Of a stretch of 64,000 nt of DNA, positions 51,285-64,000 are shown one piece after another (the stretch's first letter is position 1; the number at the start of each line of letters is the position of its first letter). The DNA is from Clusia tigrina (taxonomy: Eukaryota; Arthropoda; Insecta; Diptera; Clusiidae). A model generated the notes under the pieces. That model was not told where the DNA came from, ran no database searches, and saw only the letters and a list, made by a program, of their open reading frames with translations. The translations under genes and the position numbers were made by a program. Location of the stretch: assembly GCA_920105625.2 (NCBI GenBank), contig OV050030.1, forward strand, positions 71,502,900 through 71,566,899, written 5' to 3'.

Positions 51285-52763
51285 TTAGTGCATTGTAGTC
51301 CGTGTGGAAAAAGAAGGAGGGGGTTTACCTTGTAGTAAACTTTTAAATGGTAAATGGACCGTATAGCGTCCTGTATCATCTCTACTGTGAGTTTCCTTAA
51401 ACAATTTTTCACATAACAATTCTTCAGGTGTGAATTGTTTTTCATCGAAAAATTCCTCCTGTTCCCAAAACAGCCGTAATTGGTCTCCTAATGAACACAG
51501 ATTAGCAGAAATTGTTGTAGCAGGCAAATCTAATCTCGGAACACCAGAAACCATATATCCAAAATAAGTTTCCTGAAAAAATAGTCCATTTTCCAGTTTT
51601 TTCATTCCAGATAGTAATAGGTCACCATATACGTCATTTCCGAGAAGGAGATCAATTTTTTCTGCTAACAAGAAATTTTTGTCTGCAAGATAAATTTCTG
51701 GCAACCCTGAAACCATTTTCAAATTTAATTTGGGGGGAACATATAACGAAACTGAAGGTACAACAAGTGCATTGATTGTCGATTCAAATTGTTGTTTGTA
51801 CGTGGAGTAGTGATTTATTTTTACCGATTTTTTGACCGTTACAGATTTATTTCCTCCAATGCCACAAACATCGACATGCGTTTTTAGTGTCGGTATAGAT
51901 AACAGCTGAGCTAGTTTCTCAGAAATAAAAGAAACTTGTGATCCCTGGTCTAAAAGGGCTTTTACACTATAAAAAGAGTCATTTACTTTTATAATTACCT
52001 TTACTGTGGCAAGTAAGGCTGGATTTTTAAAATTAGTACTAATTTTGCTATGAAGTGTACTTACAGATGTTGCAGTTGTAGGGGTAGATGTATTAGTTGG
52101 CGGAGCAAAAGTCTGGTTTGCTGTAGAATTAACTGTAAAATTAGCGGTAGAATTAGCTGTAGTTGCAGATATCGAAGAGTTGTTTCCGGAAAAGTATTCG
52201 TTGTGTACTACCGTTTGATGTGGCTCATTACAAGTTTGGCATACTGATTTTAACTTACAAGTAGCCTGTAGATGTCCAGATCGAATGCAATTTCTGCACA
52301 ACCGATGTTGATTAACGATGTTTTTCTTCTCTGCTGAAGATATCGTTGCAAATTTAAAACATTTGTATAATGGATGACGTTTATTGCAGCACGGGCAGTT
52401 TTCATCCAACATTGTAGAAGTAGCTGTGTGGGCTCGTATAGTTTTCGTTGGGTTACGACGATTCTCATAATTTTTGTCTTTATTACTTTTGTGTGGGTTG
52501 AAATGGCTTTCATCTTGAACGCATTCAAGAGCCCGGAAAGTTGTTTCTAAAAAGACAAGCATTTCTTTGATGGGTGGTATCGTTGTATTAGCTTTAAGGG
52601 ACAGCTCCCACTCCTTACGAGTTTGAACATCAAGCTTTTGTGACGTCATGTAGACTAAGATCGAATCACATGTAGTGCTATCAATTTTAAGTGCTTTAAG
52701 TTGAGCTAAGCCACTTCTGGTGGTATCAAGTAACTGTTTTACTGATTGTACATTACCTGACAA
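51285..52763 (-). CDS. BEL Gag C-terminus and protease
   Basis: A 492-residue open stretch. Residues 1-85 are the end of the Gag helical domain (EWELSLKANTTIPPIKEMLV then FLETTFRALE). Zinc-binding clusters: CPCCNKRHPLYKC (123-135), CRNCIRSGHLQATC (156-169) and CQTCNEPHQTVVH (175-187). A Thr/Ser/Asn linker (190-245) leads to the aspartic protease: VKALLDQGSQVSFISE, with Asp272 in LLDQGS (Gly274, Ser275), the BEL/Pao version of the active site; IDLLLGNDVYGDLL and LGWLVSG-like YFGYMVSG follow. The last 60 residues lead towards RT. Gag packages RNA and the protease matures it. The frame end at 51285 results from a frame change, not a natural stop. Confidence 0.88.
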   Translation of the reverse strand: MSGNVQSVKQLLDTTRSGLAQLKALKIDSTTCDSILVYMTSQKLDVQTRKEWELSLKANTTIPPIKEMLVFLETTFRALECVQDESHFNPHKSNKDKNYENRRNPTKTIRAHTATSTMLDENCPCCNKRHPLYKCFKFATISSAEKKNIVNQHRLCRNCIRSGHLQATCKLKSVCQTCNEPHQTVVHNEYFSGNNSSISATTANSTANFTVNSTANQTFAPPTNTSTPTTATSVSTLHSKISTNFKNPALLATVKVIIKVNDSFYSVKALLDQGSQVSFISEKLAQLLSIPTLKTHVDVCGIGGNKSVTVKKSVKINHYSTYKQQFESTINALVVPSVSLYVPPKLNLKMVSGLPEIYLADKNFLLAEKIDLLLGNDVYGDLLLSGMKKLENGLFFQETYFGYMVSGVPRLDLPATTISANLCSLGDQLRLFWEQEEFFDEKQFTPEELLCEKLFKETHSRDDTGRYTVHLPFKSLLQGKPPPSFSTRTTMH

Positions 52764-53460
52764 AGGCGGGATTGAAAACAGGCGGTTAAGAATTTGATCG
52801 ACAAGCTTCCTTTCGTTATGAAATCTCCTCTCGAGTGCTTCCCACGCAATATCGTAGCTAGAATCAGCAGTTGGATATTAGTTGACAATCGAAAGAAGTG
52901 TACCAGTGCACGAGCTTTGTAGATATAAAAATTTTTGAATATTCGTAAGCGAGGGGCTGTGATGAACAAGCGATAAAAATGTGTCTCGATAAGAAATCCA
53001 CTCGAGATAATCTCCAGAAAATGTCGGCAGGTTAATTTTTGGCAGTCTGGCTCCAGCGATGAACGTTTCATTTCGGCTGCTTGTGGCGAAAGTACTGGAA
53101 CGGACGGTTGGAGTCTGTGAAGAATCAAATTCAAACATTAGATCAAGTAAAGTTGTTTTTAATAAAATATATGTATCATAACATGTATAATACACATCGG
53201 TACTTAGGTATGGCACATCCTTTTCAGCAATCGAGCTTTATACTTGGTCGTGGCCGTCTTTAAACAAACGAAAGTTTTGTTCCAAATCCTCCAAAACGGT
53301 TTGTACATACCCCTTAGTTTTGGCTTCATTCGGTTTAGTAGCAAAAGAGATATTTAAACGTTGAATATGTTTGTGCATACCTTTTTGTTCTTCATTTGCA
53401 GCATCAATTGACTCCATTTTGTTGTGAATTTGAGCACGAAATTCGATGCAACAAAATAGG
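52739..53460 (-). pseudogene. BEL Gag N-terminal part, broken
   Basis: Two overlapping frames (52878-53216 and 52739-53134) carry the conserved BEL Gag region: KLPTFSGDYLEW-like INLPTFSGDYLEWISYRDTF then LSLVHHSPSLTNIQKFLYLQ, typical of the 'I-x-[LV]-P-x-F-x-G-x-x-x-x-W-x-x-F' block. A stop near 52880 and frame changes near 53100-53220 break it. The start of Gag (about 53420, MESIDAANEEQKGMHK in the leader-proximal frame) is suggested by a Met 115 bp after the primer site. The product would form the particle shell. Confidence 0.78.
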
Positions 53461-53534
53461 TTATGTTATCCGTCGCACGACGGCAGTAAGTTTAGGTTAA
53501 GAATTTAAGGGATTTGTGTCAGCACGAGGACAGA

Positions 53535-53552
53535 TCCCAGGTTTCGGCACCA
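53535..53552 (-). promoter_or_regulatory. BEL primer-binding site
   Basis: On the minus strand TGGTGCCGAAACCTGGGA lies 7 bp after the 5' LTR end. It begins TGG, the complement of tRNA CCA ends, and has the style of BEL primer sites; the tRNA is not assigned. Confidence 0.82.
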
Positions 53553-53559
53553 CTTTTAA

Positions 53560-54246
53560 TGTAGGAGAGTTTTCTTCTCGAAAACTTAGACGAGGGGTTC
53601 ATAAGAAGTGAGCTTCAAAGATTTCTCATATTTTATTTTTTTTATAGTTTTTAGTCTAAAATTTTAATTATTTAATCAATATTTTTTCTTTGTATGTATT
53701 TCAGTTACATTCTTAATTTTAATATCTGCTATTTCAAATATTTATTCAGTTACTTTAATTTATTTTATTTGCTGCGAGAGCCAAAAATTTTGCACACATT
53801 CACATCACATTTTTGTCACGAACCTTCTATACAAAAAATAGCAACAAAAACTTTCAGTTATTTTATTTAAAGCAAAACATGCAAAAAGTATTTAAATCTT
53901 CTTCGCGAAGAAAAGGAACAACAAATTGTAAGGCAAATGAAACAATAACAAAACAATAGCCAGGAAGCCGTTAGTGATGTTGCTAATGCAAGCATATAAG
54001 ACGATGACCGTCAGTTCGACAGACGGATGCAGCAAAACTATAACAGTTATTATTTATTCAGAATTAGACTGATAAATGCTTTTAAATGACAAGATGTAAT
54101 GTAAATATGTATGTTTTGAAACATATGTAATTATTTGAAGATGATGATGAGGCTGCAGTGCTGACCAGAGTGGGGATTTTGGAATTAAATGTGGATAAAT
54201 GCGAATGCCCATAAAAATGTTGTTTGGGTATAAAAACTCCAAAACA
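53560..54246 (-). repeat. BEL 5' LTR
   Basis: 687 bp, TG...CA. It matches 47344-48043 with several substitutions and two block indels (AGACTGATAAATGCTTTTAA present only here near 54066; a CAACTGCTCTTTTTATTTCT block only in the other copy near 47611). Confidence 0.93.
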
Positions 54247-54497
54247 ATAACAGATTTTTAACTAAAAACATTACTTACCGCATTCATTCTCAACTAGTTG
54301 TTTCAGTCCTCATTTTCTAATGAGCGGTTGAGAATCTAATGGGTAGTTGAGAATTTCTATACTAGTGAATAATTCAAAACTCTACTCACCACAATTACAG
54401 AACCTCAATATTAGAGAATGACGACTCTCTGACGTCAAATTCTTTAACACTAGAGAAATAATCGGTGGAGAAGAGTTACAGAACGGAGATACAGGGC

Positions 54498-58377
<3,880 letters not shown>

Positions 58378-58792
58378 ATCGCACACACAATACGCGCATT
58401 ACAAAGGTAACTGTGAGCAGATAGCGGATTTTTCAGAAGACCCCTCCATATCTTCTTACTGGGAAAAACGTGATCCCAATATACCGTTAGCTTTATTTAT
58501 TAGGATTAGAATTTATTTCACAACATATGTAAATATAGCATACATATGAAACATAAGGATACCCTACAAAATAATATGTATATAACCGATTTCAAATTCA
58601 AAGCACTTTTTGATTCTTACGCCACGAAACTCTAAATTCTACTCCCATGTTTAGTGTCAGCTGTAGCAAATTTTACTTTCTCACCATAGCATGGCCGCTA
58701 TACATTGTGTTGTTGTTTCACACGGATAGGGAAAAAAATGGATTTTTTCAACAGCTGATGAAGAAGAAGAAGAGTTGCGTATCTATTTTAAT
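58378..58792. other. Unassigned spacer
   Basis: Nothing recognised. Confidence 0.4.
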
Positions 58793-59185
58793 CTATGGTA
58801 GATAGTGTCTTGCAGAGTGTCTTCTCTGGTGTCTAGTCTCTAGCATGTCCTGAAACTTCATCCCAATTTCCTTTACATGCCAAACGTAAAAAACGTTCAG
58901 CGTCTCTGAGACAAAGTACTCTTCTGAAGCGCGATGAATTAAAACACGAATGCTTTGAACCGACACAGTGCTATAGCAGAAGGGCAGTTCCTTAAAGAAT
59001 ACTTTTTGAAGTGGCGTTTCTCCATAATGAATTATCTGGGACTGCCTATGATCAAAATGTTTGACCTGTGACTGGATGAGGAGTTTCAATTTCTGTTGCC
59101 TGGCGTAGTGTTTCAATACACGATTTTCTGACAAGCAGTTGAAACAGCAGCTCAACTTATGGAGAATAGGAAGGCGATCCTCCAC
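58793..59185 (-). pseudogene. BEL/Pao Gag-protease relic
   Basis: A 130-residue frame. Residues 11-22 (SCCFNCLSENRV) resemble the first zinc-cluster of BEL/Pao Gag ('LCFNCL--NH----C'), but the histidine and later cysteines are lost. After a gap, VSVQSIRVLIHRASEEYFVS (about 74-93) follows the protease strand of BEL/Pao ('V-G-x-x-[LV]-x-x-R-A-L-[LI]-D-x-[GA]-S-x-x-[ST]-F-[IV]-S-E'), with His replacing the catalytic Asp. The order and spacing fit, though with a deletion between the two. It has no LTR nearby. Only a distant relic; alternative readings are possible. Confidence 0.42.
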
Positions 59186-59189
59186 AAAA

Positions 59190-62100
59190 ACAATGGGCTC
59201 ACTTCACACTGAACAACTTGAGTATCCCACCTGTATGTGATCCGATTCAAGTTGATAGAAGCAGAATGCTTCTCAGTCAGTGCTAGACGTGGAGGGCGTT
59301 GTAGGAGAGCTCAAATCAGAAATGGTTTCGACCCGTTTCAATGGTTTGAATTGCGAGATTTAATATTTTTTTAAGGACAATTCACATACTGAAGAGCTTA
59401 CTAATATATCTCACAACGTGAATTTGAAAGCTATGTATATTGATTTTATTGATGATACCAGCCATTTTGTAGTGTTTTTAAATTTTAAGCCTAGTACTAA
59501 TTTCAAAGTGAACTAAATTTGTTTGTTAAATTTTCGCCACGCATTATTTTATTGTGAATATTTTGACACGTTGAAATAAAGATGCACAGATGTTAAAACA
59601 CAAGAAAAATGATATTGTAATATTTATTGTATACAAATTGGGGATGCTATTTCTATGATACTTCAAACATTATTTTATTTATTTATTAAGGTAAAAATAG
59701 AGATAAGTCCCTATCTTTACATTGGAAAGAGCAATAGTATCTAAGACCTTCGGCTCTGATAAAAAATATTAATAGCTTTATGTTTAATAACTATGGATTA
59801 TTAATTTACGTCAACACATAGCTTACACAATTAACACCATTACGATAGCTTATTCTATGGAGTTAAATATAGTTTTTGTTAGAAATGTAGTAAAATTTTT
59901 TTAAATATTGTCTGCATTGACTTGTACTACTTATACTATACAAGATTCGATGCTTTGAAGAAACCAAATAGAGTAAGAGTGAATCCACATGGTGTTTGAG
60001 CGCCGAATCTGGAGCAGTTTTATGAAAGGTACGTAAATATTATATGAGAATGACATAATTTGTCAAACGACCTAGGGCTTCTAACCACCTTCTCTTGGTC
60101 CAAGTACTAGTCATTAAATTCTCATAAAATTCCTCAATAAGAAAGTTGAATTTTTATTTTACTCCTCAAATAAACTCAATCACGTTGCAATACAATTTAA
60201 AAAAATTTGTCTCCAATTTTTAAATATATAGCAGGTGTCAAATTTTTACAAAAATATTGGACTATTCGAATATTTTCTACTAAATGACTCCACACTAGCA
60301 ACAACTTGATTTCAATTTAAAAATATTTTTCACACTCAAACTTAGAGTAACACACATCTTGTGGAAATGGGTATATTATACGAATACTATAGTACAAAAC
60401 AACCTGTTTTTAATTTTCTTTATTTTATTTTGTGAAATAGAGGATTTATTTTAATAGTTAATTAAATCATACTTTTCACTGCAAATTACATTAAAATAGT
60501 TGTTTCGTCCCTTGTATCTGCTCTGCTCGGCGCGTTAAATATTTCCGTATTTGTATTTTGTGTTAAGTTGCAGTTGATTTTTATTTAATTCTGCGTATTA
60601 TTTTTCCCAACTTTATGGTAAATTATTAAAATGTATTCTTCAAATTTCGCATTTTATATTTATTTTTGCTTTTACATTTACAGTGTAGTGTAATGACAAT
60701 AGCTATTACATGTTAAAATGCTCAAATGTGCATTAAATTTAATAACTGGTTTTAAATGGTAAGAAAATACACGTTTGGAAATCAAAATTTTAAAAAGTAT
60801 TACATAAATTCGTTCTGATTGAAGAACTTTTACATATCGTGCAGTGTAACCACAAATTCTCTAGTTAGAAATGTGTTCAGTTAGCAACTTTTTTGGTTCG
60901 GCTATCATTTTAAATATATGTATATTGTAAAGCTTTGTTTAAACCATGGTGTCCAACCCGTTACTCAAAACCCAGTTAGAACTTACGCTCCCATTATTTA
61001 AGAATTTGACTTTATAGCTATAATTTTAAGTTTTAGTTTTTATGATTTTACAAGTAATGTATACTAATAATTTTAAAACAAACATTTTATTATTAAGGGA
61101 AAACAACAAATAAATAAATCAATACTACTTCTAATTTTTACAAATCTAGAACATTTAATAAAATCTAACCTCACAATACTACATGGAATTTTGAAGAAGT
61201 GACTGAACTAGGAAAGTATAGATGATAATGCAATTTGAATTTCAGAACACTGTTAAAATGACAATCTTGCAGCGGATATACAATATATCCTAGGAAAACT
61301 TCGCACTTCTTGATGTACTGCGACTTCATTGCACATCAACCTTTTTTTGGGTAGATTAGTACTTCCGACTCTCTCGTTGTTGATTTATGCTCATCACAGA
61401 GCCAATCTAGTGTAATATGTCCATCCAGCAATAACTAAAACAGATAGATAAAAAGCAGAATAATAATACAAGGACCAAAAATCACAACAGAAAATGTATA
61501 CAAACCAAAATTTACTAATAACTGACCACAATCTAATGTAGATATTGAATAGTGACTTCCAATACAACCGGCACTCATTTTTGAGCAAAGCAAATTTTTT
61601 TTATAAAAAACAATAATCCGTAATTTGAAAATGTGTGAAAATGTGTTTGAGGAAGCGAACCATATTTCGAAAAAAACCAAAAAATCCAACATTTTTAAAG
61701 TTGTTGTTTTTAATCTTTGTGTATTTCACGAAATTTTTGCAAATTTTACAATATTCATAAATATTTATTTTTAATGTTTTTGTATTTATGTTTTTAACTA
61801 GTAATTCTTTTAAATATTGTTTTATTGATTGATTTATTCATTATTTTCTGTACTTGTTTTGCTATCAATGAAGTTTGGAATTATTTATTATTTTTGTTGT
61901 ATTTTAAAGAACATAATCAATCCTCTGTCTGTAGACAATACAGATTTTACAAAAAAAAAATTTATACAATTTTTTCTTTATTTATTTTTCGTTAAGTTTA
62001 AGTTAACATAGTTTTATATTTTTATTCATTAATGTACGAGAGAGAATATATTAGAAAAATTCGTGTTATTAGTTTTATTTCCTTGATATATTTAATTAAA

Positions 62101-63539
62101 GTTTAATTTTATTTAAAAAGTTCTTAATTTTATAAAATTTCTATTTTTAATTTCCACATACATTTACTTTATTTTTATTAAATCTCTTTTTCACTGTAAC
62201 AGTACATAATAACGAAGAAGTGCAAAGATAAGAGTCAATCACATTATATGGAATATTATTTTATTTGCATCTTTGATAAATAAACAAGTGAAAAAGGAAG
62301 GGGGATTTACGAGTGAAAATGGAGATTGCACCTTGTCTGTGATAATCGCACACAACTTACCAACAAATCTTTTACTTTCCAATTTTGAATACGTAACAAC
62401 AATAACAATGGCAACAACTAATCCTATGTGAGTCCATTATAAAAAACAATGAAACTACATCATTTACATTAAGAGAACTGCTTTAAAATTCTTAAAGCGG
62501 CGATCCAGAACTGTCAAATGTAGAAGAAATAAAACTAAATTCCTTAAATGCTGTCGTTGGATTTGTTATTGTTGTTACAAGAAAACTTCTACTACTCAGT
62601 ACAATATTACAATCGTATTTCCACTGTAAAAAAAGTAGTTATCTTAAAAATAAAGAGAAAAAACAATTTTTGAAATTACATAAAACAAAAATAACCGCTT
62701 AAACTGTCACGGTATACCTTTTTTTTTAAATAATAAAGATGTGTTTGGTGTAAACCAGGCTTTCTTTTTTTATATCTGTAAATTCAAATATCAATCATAA
62801 TAAAAAGCTTTTTATTTTTTGGTTCAAGTTGGAATGAAGGAATTTTCTTCTAAATATTAAGAGAATTGATTTACAGTAATATATAGAAGCAGTTAGACAG
62901 CAGACGTTTCAAAAAGAACTTATTCAAATCTTATGTCACCACACAAATTTGTATTTCGTGCATGTATTATACGAATTAGTAGAAGTATTTTTGAACAAAA
63001 ATTACTTTCTAAATTGAATATTAACTTTCGTTGATTTTATATAAGTTTGAAAATGCTGCGCTACTGTTTAGTGTTAGGAAGATGTGTTGTAAAATTTTTG
63101 TTTGTGTGTGTGTGTAATTTTCCATTATATATGTTTGTAGATTTCCTTTAAATGGATTTCTTTCTTTCGTTTGATTTTTTAAAATTTATATTATTACATA
63201 AATTTTGTAGTAAATTTTTATTATCTTTATTTTAAATAATTAATTATGTTTTATTATGTTTCTGGGTAATTAATATTAAATAATTTTTTAAGATTTTAAT
63301 GGTATACAAAGCAATAGCGTCGCGCGATGTTGGAGCGCGTTAGCTACAGTCTTCGACAACATCTTAAGAACATAGAAAGGCTTAAAACGAAGTAATTTAG
63401 CTGCTCACTTCGATGTCATCATAGTCACGAATTCTGAAATGAACAATGGAAGAATAAAAATATAGATTTTAAAAATGCTTTCAATTAAATAAAAAATAAG
63501 AGATTTTTTATATATACAAAACAGCGATAGACAGACAAA
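59190..63539. other. AT-rich stretch without a gene
   Basis: About 4.3 kb of sequence with no supported coding region. 59674-59765 read on the minus strand (GCCGAAGGTCTTAGATACT, ending in TTAATAAATAAATAAA) looks like a LINE 3' tail. T/A homopolymers are frequent from 61700 to 63300. I see no tRNA, TIR or LTR. Confidence 0.5.
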
Positions 63540-64000
63540 CCAGTATAAGGAGCAGTAAATTTGACTTCAGTTAAATATAATAGTTAAGTGCCAACTATCT
63601 CTATCTACAGAAACCACTTTAAGCTAAGGTGTGAAGGTATCCGTGAGGACAGCTGCATGGCTGGTAGTGTGAAAACAACCGGTCCCCTCCGATGGCAAGG
63701 TCGGTTGTATTTAAGTGCCTTACCTCGGTATGCTGGCTCTGCCGAGGCGGATCATCCATTCCGTACATACTCGAGGGAAAAAATACCAAATAAAAAAAAA
63801 AAATGAAAGAAATAAATAAATATCTGGCTCGGTACTGAAGGAGCAGTACCAGAGGGCCCTGTTCATTCTTGACAAGATTGACAAGAACGAAAGGGGGAGA
63901 AAAGCGCACGAACGCGACGTTGAAGACAAAAAAATATACGGCAGTTGTCCGGGAGTTTGAGACGACCGGGACACTAAAAAAACAACACCCATTTCCACAA
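63540..64000 (+). mobile_element. LOA-type LINE, 5' end and ORF1 start, cut by window edge
   Basis: From about 63840 the reading KEQYQRALFILDKIDKNERG corresponds to SRYQKALFILSKIAKNEAEG of the LINE ORF1 at 12755-13609. After a frame change near 63935, KYTAVVREFE continues the same region (KYQTVVDEYE in the other copy). Upstream is a GC-richer untranslated part with an inverted repeat CCTCGG and CCGAGG (63723-63748). The ORF1 start is not preserved: an A run at 63790-63802 precedes it. The copy continues beyond the window, so only about 50 residues can be compared. It shows that the same LINE family is present twice within 64 kb. The frame change means that this copy's ORF1 is probably broken. 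Confidence 0.65.

Larger units (their letters stand above)
47344..54246 (-). mobile_element. BEL/Pao LTR retrotransposon with ATAAC duplication
   Basis: Two LTRs (47344-48043 and 53560-54246) in direct orientation bracket minus-strand gag, protease, RT, RNase H and integrase in BEL order. ATAAC at 47339-47343 and 54247-54251 is the 5-bp target duplication typical of BEL/Pao. It inserted into Harbinger-like copy 2. Confidence 0.96.
46708..54497 (+). mobile_element. Harbinger-like non-autonomous element, copy 2, with BEL insertion
   Basis: The left end GCCCAGTAGCTCGTTTCTG and the inverse of the right end (GCCCTGTATCTCCGTTCTG) form imperfect inverted repeats. Outside the BEL insertion (47344-54246 plus one ATAAC copy) the element is about 880 bp and aligns with copy 1. 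Orientation is opposite to copy 1. Confidence 0.75.

Noticed and set aside
62201..62640. Slightly GC-richer patch considered as a host exon
   Set aside because: No open frame with protein-like composition and no splice-site pair that preserves a frame.

Overview
This is eukaryotic, AT-rich, non-coding DNA made almost entirely of transposable elements and their wreckage. I see no host protein gene, no tRNA or rRNA, and no bacterial-style operon or CRISPR. The families present (an errantivirus-like Ty3/gypsy element with env, BEL/Pao, LOA- and jockey-like LINEs, mariner, pogo-like, Harbinger) and the long (TA)n arrays fit an insect, most likely a dipteran. The species cannot be named from the sequence.

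Layout. 1-3.1 kb: a TA array, a Harbinger-like copy carrying a pogo-like MITE, and a dead mariner. 3.7-9.66 kb: a decayed Ty3/gypsy element on the minus strand (element A) whose 3' part carries a fragment resembling a Ulp1/SENP (C48) SUMO peptidase. 9.72-25.4 kb: an errantivirus-like element (gag, pol, env, two 488/489-bp LTRs about 96% identical) sitting in a TA array. It is split by a 4.3-kb LOA-type LINE and by a 2.9-kb TG...CA insert holding about twenty 76-bp tandem repeats. 25.5-30.3 kb: LTR relics, a LINE fragment, a possible MITE and a jockey fragment. 30.3-46.3 kb: two related gypsy elements (C and D) joined head to tail through one shared LTR; D has lost its integrase but keeps RT and an F-like env. 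46.7-54.5 kb: a second Harbinger-like copy, interrupted by a BEL/Pao element (47344-54246, minus strand) with 5-bp ATAAC target duplications. 54.5-64 kb: AT-rich DNA with two very long TA arrays, a possible solo LTR, a BEL gag-protease relic and, at the right edge, a second copy of the LOA-type LINE ORF1.

How the parts relate. Insertion order can be read from the nesting: TA array, then errantivirus, then LINE and the giant-LTR insert; Harbinger, then BEL or pogo MITE; element D, then mariner MITE. Almost every coding region carries stops, frameshifts or catalytic substitutions. The best-preserved frames are the errantivirus integrase and env, the element C integrase, the element D RT core, and the BEL gag-protease and RT.

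Most interesting signals: (1) a hairpin directly upstream of the polypurine tract in C and D with a compensatory base-pair change; (2) inverted repeats at the 5' terminus of LTRs of three different element groups, also with compensatory change; (3) the C48-peptidase-like fragment in element A; (4) the 76-bp array inside a single LTR-like insert.
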